Below the pieces are notes generated by a model. The model searched no databases, was not told where the DNA came from, and worked only from the letters and a program-made list of their open reading frames with translations. A stretch of 17,159 bases of DNA from Irineochytrium annulatum (lineage: Eukaryota; Chytridiomycota; Chytridiomycetes; Chytridiales; Chytridiaceae): NCBI GenBank assembly GCA_027600665.1, contig JADGJL010000616.1:1-17159 (forward strand). Reading direction: 5' to 3'. A program made the position numbers and the translations under genes. Position 1 is the stretch's first letter. The number at the start of each line of letters is the position of its first letter. Shown here piece by piece: positions 1-8,402 of this stretch.

Positions 1-1166
1 CGGCGTCGTCGGCGTTGTTCTAACTATCTAAACTCCGCATCAGGCTACTAAGGAGCGAACTAATAACTAATAAAGACGACCATTAAAACCAACAGTCCTG
101 CCCACACTGAAAGCCGCAACTGCAGTTGCTGGCACCTGAGGCCCGGGCCTTTGAAAAGAACGCTGAGATTGGCTTCGGCGCGAAGGTTGCTTTGCTCGTA
201 GCCTTCAGCGGCATTTCAAAGTTGAAACGTCTATGAGGGTAGTAAAAGGGGTGGGAACAGAGCGTGACTTGGCGACCCTGTTAGAATCAGCTGTATCTCA
301 ATTATTTGACTGATTTTTCCTCTGTGATTTCTTTCAAACAAAAAACTATGTGATTTTCCAGTAACAACGCTCCAAAATGGTTGCAATAAGTATGAATTTA
401 GTCAGGAGGAGAGGGAATTCCTTGACAAGGCTGAGTGGGAGTATTTAGAAAAACGTTAACCGCCGCGGAGGGGCAGGTTAAAGAGATTTGCATGGCAGAT
501 TTTGGGGAAACAAGTTCCGGATTTTTTTTTTTTTTTGGGGTGGCCAGAAGAAGAGCGAAGAGAAACACAGGGTTATGTTAAAAATTTTCGATTTATTCAA
601 TGTTAAAATGGGTTTGGACACTTCCTGAAACCTGACTTAAACATCTTTGGCGCCAGGTGGACGGCCTCTCATCACTCACCGTTTAAGTTGGAAACAGAAG
701 CTCGGGACTGAATCCAGATGGTTAAGCAGGACTTCAACGATCCAGCACTGTGAACATGCTCGCACGCACTTGAGAACGTCTCTCAGCCAAAAGGTGCCAT
801 TTTTGGAGGGTTAAAGGGCATTCTCACAGGTTACCCCCAAAAACGTTTAGAACGTCTCTGGAGTCGGCCGGCGTTGCTGGCGTTATAGGTGGCGCCACGG
901 CGTTGATTGTCCAGCATATATCGCCGCATCGTGGATCCTCCCGTCTTATCTCTGCACGTGCGCATCTTGGGCTTGCAACGTCATGGTGATCCGACACCCG
1001 CAGTTTCCGAAGCCCGTTTGTTTGGTGGTCGACTGACCAAAGATCTAAGCCTGCTGCCATCTCTTCAATCAATCGCATCGCGTCTGAGGGCACCGCCTCC
1101 TATCTCAGCTCTCTTGAGAGCTCTCACCAGAAGCGAGCCCTCCACCCAGCTGAAGCGAAGAAAGCA
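1..1166. other. Gene-free left end / upstream region
   Basis: I see no supportable gene here. Open frames on either strand are short, and the two longest (about 85 codons, near 824-1170) start at non-ATG codons or have no ATG with coding-like composition. The stretch contains a run of 15 T at 522-536 and a short perfect inverted repeat at 1107-1122 (7-bp arms AGCTCTC and GAGAGCT, 2-bp spacer), 45 nt before the next start codon. The right part presumably holds the promoter and leader of the gene at 1167. No tRNA-like B box, LTR or transposase fragment was recognised. Confidence 0.5.
522..536. repeat. Homopolymer run, 15 T
   Basis: An uninterrupted 15-base T run is followed by GGGG. It may be a nucleosome-excluding poly(dT) element upstream of the gene at 1167, or simply a mononucleotide microsatellite. 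The sequence does not separate these. Confidence 0.8.
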
Positions 1167-1817
1167 ATGACCCTCTCGTCCCCTCACCCGCCCTCGTCCG
1201 CTCCTCCGACCGCCACCACCGCGCCCGCGCCGACCTCGAAGCACGGCATCGCAGCAGCATCGCGGCCGCCATTACCGCATCTCCCTCACCACCTGCAGCA
1301 TCGCGCGTCCCCACGCCCGCCGCACCCTCAGCAACCGCGGAAGCGCGCCGGCTCATCGGGATCGCGGGACGGCCTGCCCATCGTACTCCCCCATCCGCCT
1401 GCCCACCACCACCCGCAGCTGCAGACGCCACAGAGCAAGGCGGTCGCGTTGAAGGCGCGGGGTTGGTCCGCCTCCTCCCCCGTGGCATCATCGACGGCGG
1501 CAGGGGCAGCAGCAGCACAACAACAGCAACAGCATACGCCGCGCTACGATGCCCTCATCTCCTCCACCTTCCGCCGCTCGCGGTCCGCCCACGCACTCTC
1601 CACCCACCTCCACCCCCCAGGTCTTAGCTCTCCGCTGAACGGCCCGCTCAGCCCGTCTTTGTCGGGCACATCCCTCTGCGGTTCTGACGAGGACGCGAGG
1701 AGCGACGACACGACGAGCAACAGCACTGGCGCGGACAGGGAGGAGTTTATTGGGACTGAGGTTAATGGGTTCGATGGTGTTTGGGGTCTGAGTTGGGCTT
1801 TTGAGAGGTGTTTGTAG
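1167..1817 (+). CDS. Low-complexity, predicted disordered protein of unknown function (216 aa)
   Basis: I do not recognise this family. The ORF starts at a real ATG (context AAAGCAATGACC) and runs 216 codons to TAG without needing an intron. The N-terminal two thirds is dominated by Pro, His, Ser, Ala and Thr, with Pro/His clusters at about residues 30-60 and 75-85. Around residues 113-123 an alanine run is followed by five glutamines and a histidine. A basic serine-rich patch (RYDALISSTFRRSRSAHALS) follows at about residues 125-144, then an acidic Ser/Asp/Thr segment (GSDEDARSDDTTSNSTG). The C-terminus ends in an ordered-looking, tryptophan-containing segment (VWGLSWAFERCL). Codons are rich in G/C at the third position until the last about 25 codons, which become T/G-rich, so the true 3' end could involve an undetected intron. 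There is no signal peptide or membrane segment. It is convergent with the gene at 3396-2569. Coding status is likely but not proven. Confidence 0.5.
   Translation: MTLSSPHPPSSAPPTATTAPAPTSKHGIAAASRPPLPHLPHHLQHRASPRPPHPQQPRKRAGSSGSRDGLPIVLPHPPAHHHPQLQTPQSKAVALKARGWSASSPVASSTAAGAAAAQQQQQHTPRYDALISSTFRRSRSAHALSTHLHPPGLSSPLNGPLSPSLSGTSLCGSDEDARSDDTTSNSTGADREEFIGTEVNGFDGVWGLSWAFERCL
1506..1535 (+). repeat. GCA/CAA/CAG trinucleotide tract encoding Ala4-Gln5-His
   Basis: Four GCA codons are followed by CAA/CAG codons and CAT, in frame in the 1167-1817 gene. Short triplet tracts like this are prone to length polymorphism. Confidence 0.7.
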
Positions 1818-2568
1818 TTATTCTTACAAGAGTTATGCAGTGATGGATGGTTCGTTTGTATATATTGTACTCTGTCATTCATCTGATTTCCTCCCACCAT
1901 CTTCATTAACTACTCTACTCTCTGTATCTTAGTCGTCTCTCAGACTTTGTATCGTGGCTTGGGAATGTTGCCGTCTTGTAACTCTGTATCCTGTGGCTTC
2001 ATACCAGTCTTCTCATCCATTTGCGATTCTATATCTTTAGGCTTAACTCATCGGCCAGGCTAGGTTGTGCATTTTTTTGCCAAATCTTTACGAAAAAAGA
2101 ACCGCAGTTATTTTTGCCTTCAGTTGCCCACTTCTCCTGCCCCTCCCGCCGCCGACCACCTTGTAAATATCTCTTGACGTAATAAAGAAAGCAAAAATCT
2201 CATTTCTTCGAGCTTGCAACGTCAACGTTAAGTCTAAGATGAGGGATATATATTCATAACAGACAACTACATAGATTTTTCCATAACAGGTATAGAATGC
2301 AAGCGTGATACTAAATAAATGAGGAATGCAGAAGGTTGAACGCAATAGAAGGTCCCCAACTCTTTCCTATCCCCCCAAGTGACTGAACGACGATCGCTCT
2401 CCCTACCCCCTCCCCGCGCTTTAACCTGCCGTCCCTCTCCTCCATCTCCCTTCCCTCTCCTTCCACTTTCCACCCCTCCGTCTCTCTCCCCGTCTCCTCC
2501 CGTCCCCATCATTACATCCTCCACCTCTTCCTTCCCTCCTCTCTTGATCGCATCTGCCCCTATACCTA
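1818..2568. other. Convergent intergenic region holding both 3' ends
   Basis: No gene is supportable. The region lies between the + gene ending at 1817 and the - gene ending at 2569, so it should hold both 3' untranslated ends. On + there are T/A-rich stretches just after the stop (TATATATTG near 1859) and AATAAA hexamers at 2181-2186 and 2314-2319, any of which could act in 3' processing. The right part is occupied by a long pyrimidine-rich tract, listed separately. Confidence 0.45.
2395..2560. repeat. Long pyrimidine-rich (+) / purine-rich (-) tract
   Basis: About 165 bp are overwhelmingly C and T on the + strand, with only scattered purines, and consist of imperfect CTCC/CCCT/TTCC units. 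It lies directly downstream of the stop codon of the - gene (2569), so it would form a GA-rich 3' untranslated region or terminator on that strand. It shows no simple fixed period. Confidence 0.7.
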
Positions 2569-3396
2569 TCACAAGAAATTCCTCGAACTGCCCATCTCCG
2601 CATTCGCCATGAACTGAACTCCTCTCGCGCTTCTCCCCGCCCCGTCCTGCTTCTCCTCCGCCAACACGCCCAGCGGCGAAGACGTCCCGCCGATCCCGGC
2701 GTTCCAGGCGCGTCTCGCGGACGTAGGGGAAGGAGGTTCGGCGTTGGACCAGGGTGACCCACCCGGCGACGTGAATAGGGGCGTGGGTCTTATAGGCGTT
2801 GTCAAGGTGTTTGGCGGCCGGGAGTAGGTAGCTGGGATGAATCGCGTTGCGGTTTGATGGAAGGATGATGAGGGGGATGGATTAGGGGAGTAGAGGGTAG
2901 TGGGGAGGAGGCGTGAACGGGTTGATGATGGGGTGGTCGTGATAGGAATTTGATGTGTTGTCCCGCCGAGTGTCGTGACCATGGGCGCATCCCCTGCACC
3001 GTCATTGTCCCCCTTCTCCTTCTCCTTCTCCTTCTCCCCCACCTTCTCTTCCCCGGGGTCTTCCGCCGCCGTATTCACAAGCGTCAGTGACGCCTTCTTC
3101 CCCATCAAGCTTCCTGGACTGAATCTGTCGAAATCGATGCTTGCCTTGGCCTTCCATCCCCTCCTCTTCCGTGTCGCGGGTAGAAGTCTTTGCGGTGCAG
3201 ATGACGGAGTCGTGGCGGGATGCGGGTCCGGAGGGTCAGGATGAGGGTGCGGATACGGCGGCGGCTCGTCGTTGTTCATCAGGAGCGCATCGCGAAGGAA
3301 GTGGGGTATGGCGTCCATCGGATCCCTTTCCCTCTGCGGGGAAGGGACGGACGGAGGGGTGGAGGCGCGGAGGCGTCCCAGGTCTCGATCCGTCAT
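2569..3396 (-). CDS. Predicted disordered protein with a PPPY motif, unknown function (275 aa)
   Basis: I do not recognise the family. The ORF uses ATG at 3396 (context AAAGCAATGACG) and runs 275 codons to TGA at 2571-2569 with no obvious intron. Composition suggests intrinsic disorder. A Pro/His-rich segment with a PPPY motif (PPxY class) lies at residues 45-48, after a helical-looking stretch at about 27-42. A basic patch (RKRRGWKAK) is at about 77-85. A KEKEKEKEK run is at about 122-130, and long Ser/Thr/Pro-rich stretches make up the C-terminal half. There is no signal peptide or membrane segment. PPxY motifs are known ligands for WW domains, including those of Rsp5/Nedd4 ubiquitin ligases; whether this one binds is inference. 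Upstream, a 76-codon ORF overlaps the start codon as ATGA and a telomere-like box sits in the leader. It lies head-to-tail behind the FUSC-family gene. Confidence 0.6.
   Translation of the reverse strand: MTDRDLGRLRASTPPSVPSPQRERDPMDAIPHFLRDALLMNNDEPPPYPHPHPDPPDPHPATTPSSAPQRLLPATRKRRGWKAKASIDFDRFSPGSLMGKKASLTLVNTAAEDPGEEKVGEKEKEKEKGDNDGAGDAPMVTTLGGTTHQIPITTTPSSTRSRLLPTTLYSPNPSPSSSFHQTATRFIPATYSRPPNTLTTPIRPTPLFTSPGGSPWSNAEPPSPTSARRAWNAGIGGTSSPLGVLAEEKQDGAGRSARGVQFMANAEMGSSRNFL
3012..3037. repeat. CCTTCT hexanucleotide microsatellite (four perfect copies)
   Basis: Four perfect CCTTCT copies lie on + at 3012-3035. On the coding (-) strand they read as alternating Glu/Lys codons and form the KEKEKEK run of the 3396-2569 protein. 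Hexamer steps keep the frame, so the charge run can change length without frameshift. Confidence 0.85.
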
Positions 3397-3623
3397 TGCT
3401 TTCGGTCTCCTCGCTCACAAGAAGGGTTAGGGTTTCGATGGGAAGGAAGACTGTCGTCTTTGGCGGTCTTCGTCGCGCGCCGGGGGAGCTGGAGCAGGAG
3501 CTGGAGAAGAAGCGACTGCGGCGGAGAAGAAAGGGGAGGAAGGAAAGGAAGTCGAACGCGTCCGGGAATGGCCATGGGCTGAAGCGGAAGATGCGGAGAT
3601 GCCGAAGAATGGGCGTGGAGCAT
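3393..3623 (-). promoter_or_regulatory. 76-codon upstream ORF overlapping the next start codon (ATGA)
   Basis: A genuine ATG at 3623 opens a 76-codon frame whose TGA stop (3395-3393) overlaps the ATG of the downstream gene (3396-3394) in the four bases ATGA. The peptide is Ser/Pro/Leu/Arg-rich and shows no domain. This could be a translated upstream ORF acting through termination-reinitiation, or just 5' leader sequence. An alternative is that part of it is a leader intron, since there is a CTAAC-like branch site near 3428 with AGs downstream. Confidence 0.35.
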
Positions 3624-4200
3624 GCGCCTTGGCAGAGGCTTGTATCGCTGAATGGCGGAGACCGAAAGCGTGGAGAAGCGAGGTGGGGAGTGGAGGTCGC
3701 CAGGGAGAGAGGAAGGAGGTAAATGGGGAGGTAAATGGACTACCTTTATTTTTTTTAAAAAGCTAATTTTTATTTCTTTTTATCGGAAGGCGGAGAACCA
3801 TGCAGGAAAGAAAATCAACGAAATCGAAAAGACAGGTAAACAAATCAGTTATATCTACGATGGCAAAGAACAGAAAAGAGTAAAGTGTCCAGCAACCTAT
3901 GAGAATCAGGGGGAAATGCGCGGCATGAGTTAATATGAGTGCGTGGAAAGGTTGCAAAAGGGGAGATTGCGGAATATACGACTACAGAGTGGACATGAGG
4001 AGAACGTCACGGGATGAAGTCGACATCAAAAGGGACGATGAAACAAAAAGCGGACAAAAGAAAACACAAACAAGAAACTAAAAACAACCTAACTGATCCC
4101 GCCTCTCTCTATCCTCTCCTCGCACAGCCGCTCCAATGTGCAGTAGGCGAGAAACCTTAAAATAAGCGCCCTCACGCTAGCATCTTCCACCACGTTATCA
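3397..4200. other. Intergenic: leader/promoter of the 3396 gene and 3' end of the FUSC-family gene
   Basis: Apart from the upstream ORF and telomere-like box, no gene is supported. Positions 3397-3720 are G/A-rich on +; about 3730-4090 is much richer in A and T than its surroundings and probably spans the 3' end of the gene that stops at 4201 and the promoter of the one that starts at 3396. An ATG-started 93-codon frame on + (3652-3933) runs across this A-rich stretch with no coding-like codon use and is treated as chance. Confidence 0.45.
3423..3435. promoter_or_regulatory. Telomere-like box (AGGGTTAGGGTTT) in the leader of the 3396-2569 gene
   Basis: The + strand reads AGGGTTAGGGTTT, so the coding strand reads AAACCCTAACCCT, about 27-39 nt before the start codon. 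TTAGGG-type boxes in fungal promoters are known binding sites for Tbf1/Tay1-like Myb factors. Functional use here is inference. The same bases also contain a CTAAC branch-site match, which is a competing explanation. Confidence 0.4.
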
Positions 4201-7200
4201 CTATGTCACCGTGGATCCGCCCCAAGATTTGGATTGCACCCTACGAGGCGGGATCGGCGACGGGCCCCGTACCCCGTCGACGCCCTCCTCCCACAGTCGC
4301 TCCACGACGACGTGCATGTCCTCCTCCTCCGCTCGTTGCCGCACGTTTAAAAGCGCGCTGTAAGCTGAATTGAGCTCCCCAACCATCTCGATGTCGTCTT
4401 CGTCTCCTTCGCCGGCGCGTCCCTCGAGCCCGTAGGACCCACCGTAGTACTCGCCGGACTCCTCGTCGGGCATGCCGGGGAGCTCGCCGAAGAGGGCCTT
4501 AACATGGACGGCGAGGGCGTCGATCTCGTACGAGACTGAAAGCACTTTACATTACAAAAGGACAAAAGAAATCATGCAGTCTATGCAAAAATAAAGTCTC
4601 ACCTCCACGTGTGGCAAGCGCAAAGCTATAAAACCTGATCCACTCCTCCCTCCTAAACATCTCCTTGGCCGCCCTCCCCTTCTCGACGATCCTCATGAAA
4701 GTCTCAACGAGCCTCCTCCTCGCGCCAACGGCATTCGGCAGCTCCCTCGGCAGCCTCTGCTTCGCCACGAACGCCGTCGCATAGACATAAAGCAACAGAC
4801 GTATAGTGTTCCTCATCTCGAACCTCGCCAACTGCAGCGTCTCATCGCCGTGTAGGATCCGTTGTATGCTGCCATCGATCCAACGCCCGCCAAACGCCGT
4901 CCACATCGACCCGACGCGGTCCAGCACGCGCCGCATGGACTCAATAACCTTTCGATACGTCTGCTGCTGAAAGGGGGCCGACACCCGCGGCTCGACGGCC
5001 GAGAACGTCATGAGCGGCTCGAGCGCCTGCAGCTGAATCGCGATGGCCCTGTGGCTCGCCTTCAATTCATCCATTACATCCGTCGGTATCATGTCCGGGT
5101 CCGCGCCGCCGCCCTCCTCCGCCTTGGATCGGGGAGCGCGCGCGGGAGCGGGCGGGCCAACGCGGTAGGCGGCGGAGGAGGTGACGGCGTAGTGGACGTT
5201 GAGGTGGTTGAGAACGGAGGAGATTTTGGAGCGGAGCAAGCGGCGGGCGAGGTTGGGGTAGATGACGAGGGTGAAGATGAGGGAGAAGGTCAGGCCCATC
5301 GAGGTGTTGGCGAGGTTCTTGTAAAGGCGGACGGAGGGCGGGTCGAAGAGGGGGTTGGAGCGGTTAACGAAGCAGATGATTGTTGCCTTTTGTTAAGTTG
5401 AATGATGAGAACGACGTAAACGGGAGTGGAGGGACTGATAGGACTCACGTTGGAGTATGCTAACATGGTCAGCAGGCCGAGCACGCTTAATGCACGGTTG
5501 TGCAGCAGGATGCTGACCATCGGGACCGCGACGATGAGGGCGAAGCAAGTTAGGCCGTATACGCCGCCATACCCGAATGCGCTGACGCCAGCAAACGACC
5601 AGATCGAACCTAGAGCAGACGCGAGGAGCTGAATTGGGAAACCGAGGTAGGTTTGTCCGAGCGAGGGTGCGATAGCGACGAGGAAAGTGATCAAAGTGCC
5701 TTGGAGGTTCCACGTCTTGAAAAAGGTTCTGAAGATGTAACATTTAGCACGAAGCTGACTACATCGCAACCAAAAAAAAAAAAAAATGCTTACGGCTGGG
5801 CATACAGGATCATCTGCAGCAGCAACACGGCGGTGGCGCACTTAAAGGCGTAGATTGATATACCGCTCACAAGGAACTGCGTCACCGGCATCGCGACGCT
5901 TTTCCTGAAGCTCCAACCCCTCTGCCTCGGCTCATGTTTCAGCGTCCTGCTTGCCCCTTCCGCCAGGTTTTGCGCCGAAGCCGTCGGGGTCGTCACGTCC
6001 CCGCCATCGTGCCCCAGCGTCTTCTTCAAGTGTCCCGCCTCCGCAAGCTTCTCCTCGTCGACGGCCTTCTTCACGGGCTTTTTGAAAACAGCGACAATGA
6101 AGTCCGGGAGGTAGTGTCGGAAGTGGAAATGCCACCTCTTCTTTGTTGGATCGAGAACGTGGATGGTTTCATGGAGGCGAGAGAGATCCGACGCGAATTC
6201 TTGGATGCTGAGGACAAAGAAGTTCACCTGCGCAAATACGTCCATAAGCTCTAGGGTCGGAATAAGAGATTCAGCTATACCTGCAGCATGGTATCCCACC
6301 CAAGCTTTCCCTCCACCTTAGCCCCATCCTCCTGCAACCCATCCAACCCGTGCTTGATCTCAAACAGATCATACAGCACCTCGAACTGCTTCTCCTTAAA
6401 CCCCGCCAGGGCGTCCATCAAACCCCGCGTGCACGTCGTCGCCGGCTTCCCCTCTTCCTGGTGCTTGTTCGGATCTACCCCGAGAATCTCATTCCTCGTC
6501 TCCCCCAGCATGCGCTTGCAACCGGCTTCGACGCGCCGCAGACTCGCGGAGAGCGGTAGCTGAAAACGGTCCCGCATCGACTCGAGGCGGAGGTCGTCGA
6601 AATTGATGTCGGACAGGGAACCCTCGACGCTAATTAGGTGGGACGAGAGCGTCGTGATAGAACCCAGCGCGTGCCCGTAATCCGTCATGGACATGTGCGA
6701 CCGGAAGACCTCGGCGTCGGCCGCGTCTAGCGTCCCCGTGAGTGCCGCAATCTGCGCCCGAAGACCGGTCACAATGCCCGCGCGGCGTGTCGCGGCCTCG
6801 GCGAAGTCGAGAGGCTTGCCGTCGGCGTCAGAGAGGAGGTACCCGGCGAAGATCTCGGACAGGAGAGCCGAGAGCGTGTCGAGCGCCTTGCCGAGCTGAG
6901 TCTTTAGGTCCAACTCTGCAAAGTCGGGCCAGAAGCAGAGGTTGACGAACATGGAGATGAGGATGCCGATTAGAAAAGAGCTAATAGTGCTGCCCAGGAA
7001 GCTGTGCGGGAATAAGTGTGAAGCGCATGCTGGCATGAAACGACGCAGAGGTAATACCTTGCATCAAAAGAAGACCCGTTCGCCGTGCTGGGCACCGAGA
7101 CGCCGACGGACGACGTTACGGCCGTGAATGCCAGTAGTGGCCCGATTAACGAAACACCGAAGAATCTTGCCGGGTTGATGGCCCGCAGCAAGGAATACAA

Positions 7201-7613
7201 GTACACGAACACGAACACGAGGATGGCCATGGAGACGTACGAAGTGCCCGAGACGGTGTTGATAATCGCCCATGCGGCCGCGCCGGAGAGGACACCAAGT
7301 ACGGTGAGAAGGGCCGTGTCGAGGAACATGCCGACGGTCCGAGCCCTGGACGAGGTGGGCAGTTACAACCAGGGTGGGAGATAAAGGGATAAGATGGAAG
7401 AAAGACTGACGGGGTCTGGATGATCGCCATCAAGGCAATGTTGGTGAGGCATCGCGCCTGCGTGAGGTTCGAAGTGTCGGACCAGAAGACCCAGACAAAG
7501 GCGAGTGTGTACGCGAGGGCTCCTGTTCGTGAATGCGGGATCAGGTATGCATGCCCCACAATCACATCGTCCACATCGTCCGGCCACGCCGTCGCCATAA
7601 ACCCTGCAAACAT
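4201..7613 (-). CDS. FUSC / ArAE_2 (DUF2421)-type multi-pass membrane protein, 7 exons, about 1014 aa
   Basis: Probable membrane transporter of the fungal family related to fusaric-acid-resistance and aromatic-acid exporters; substrate unknown. Exons 7613-7411, 7345-7058, 7001-6281, 6227-5794, 5728-5449, 5386-4603 and 4535-4201 join in frame (3045 nt). All six introns are GT-AG, 53-67 nt. Residues about 30-185 form a six-helix bundle (for example LAYTLAFVWVFW, AILVFVFVYLYSLL, SFLIGILISMFVNLCFWP). Residues about 190-510 form a soluble helical region, about 520-680 a second bundle (ITFLVAIAPSLGQTYLGF, LTCFALIVAVPMVSILL), and the last 330 residues a cytosolic ArAE_2-like domain beginning near LARRLLRSKIS. 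This N-bundle/linker/FUSC/cytosolic-tail order and about 1000-aa length fit the fungal family. The ATG at 7613 leaves only about 30 residues before helix 1, and TTTGCAG just inside the ORF could be an acceptor, so an upstream coding exon is possible. Ca. 0.8 for family. Confidence 0.82.
5729..5793 (-). other. Intron of the FUSC-family gene carrying a 15-T run
   Basis: The intron runs GTAAGC to TTCAG (65 nt) and has an uninterrupted 15-T run on the coding strand (A on + at 5772-5786) soon after the donor. Removal joins the MILYAQP helix to TFFKTWNLQG in frame. Such a run is also a likely site of sequencing or length error. Confidence 0.75.
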
Positions 7614-8402
7614 GTGGCAACCACCAACACTTGGGGCACTTTTCTACCCTTATATCATCCACCCGAATGCCGAATGCGATTATATCGATCATCTCCTCTA
7701 CGAGAAGTCCCAGTCGCTTAAATTGCGAACTCCATCTCGAAGTCCACAACGGCCTTCGTCTCCACGGCCACGACTCCATCTTCAAATCAACGCCTACTCG
7801 TCGGGTGGGCCCTCACTCTGTCGGCCTCACATGTCGCAAGCCACGCGACCTCAAGCGACCCGACGCATCCGGCCATCATCGCGCCGATCGTCACAGGCAG
7901 AAGCGATCGCCGACCGACGTCCCGGACCACAACCGGCAATGCATCCGCTGTGTGGCGAGGCTGCCCTACGGCCGGTCCGAATCGGCAACTGCTGCCCGAT
8001 GGCTTCTACCCCGCACCGCACACGTCCGCCCCAACCGACCCCGGGGCCCGCTCAACTAATCCTCACCTTTGCAAACATCCTTCGTTTCCCGCGAGAAGGC
8101 CTTCGCCCTCAGAGCATCGAGCGAGACCATCTTTGCCGTGTGCAAGACGCTGCTGACAGAGAAAGCCGAGGAAGCCAATAAGCGCGTGGCGGGCCGGTCG
8201 CTCTCCGATCCGGCGGTACCGAAGTCAAATGCGGCGCTCAGGAAACTTCGCCAACCCCAGCGTCTCCTGTCCGTCATCCTAAAATAGCACTTTTACGCCG
8301 CAATGCTATCGGATCGGCCGATCCACTTCGTTGTCCATGCGATTTTTATGCCTATATTCCCTCCGGTTACCTTCACGCCGACATCTTTCACGACAGCGAG
8401 AT
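7614..8402. other. Ambiguous region with open frames and splice-like signals on both strands
   Basis: No confident gene model. On + one frame is open from 7631 to 8284 except for a single TAA at 8057-8059; it has an ATG at 7667, and its last part (about 8070-8284) is helical-looking and uses G/C-ending codons. On - an ATG at 8277 starts a frame to a good donor (AAAG then GTGAGG, exon end 8067). A possible continuation is 7947-7817 and 7753-7718, giving 125 codons in frame, with introns of 119 and 63 nt. The stop-poor, GC-rich sequence leaves other + frames open too, so openness is weak evidence. The left part must in any case contain the promoter of the FUSC-family gene starting at 7613. A TATATTCC at about 8353-8360 could serve the + ORF at 8403. 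Confidence 0.3.

Noticed and set aside
824..1093. 84-89-codon frame on - upstream of the first gene
   Set aside because: Has an internal ATG but no recognisable domain or codon bias; too short to support without transcript data.
1107..1122. Perfect inverted repeat AGCTCTC-TT-GAGAGCT
   Set aside because: Arms of 7 bp with a 2-bp spacer are too short to call a regulatory hairpin or operator; a match of this size is expected by chance in a window of this length.
3141..3722. 193-codon and 120-codon frames on + across the 3396-2569 gene and its leader
   Set aside because: Arg/Gly/Glu-rich shadows. The - frame begins with a well-placed ATG and has a plausible, if disordered, protein; both are low complexity, so this choice is less secure than for the other genes.
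3652..3933. ATG-started 93-codon frame on +
   Set aside because: Runs through an A-rich intergenic stretch, has Lys/Glu/Gly bias from base composition, no coding-like third positions, and lies antisense to the leader of the 3396 gene.
4862..5401. 179-codon frame on + opposite the FUSC-family gene
   Set aside because: Gly/Val/Arg-rich translation typical of the antisense of G/C-ending codons; the - strand carries a membrane protein with consistent splicing.
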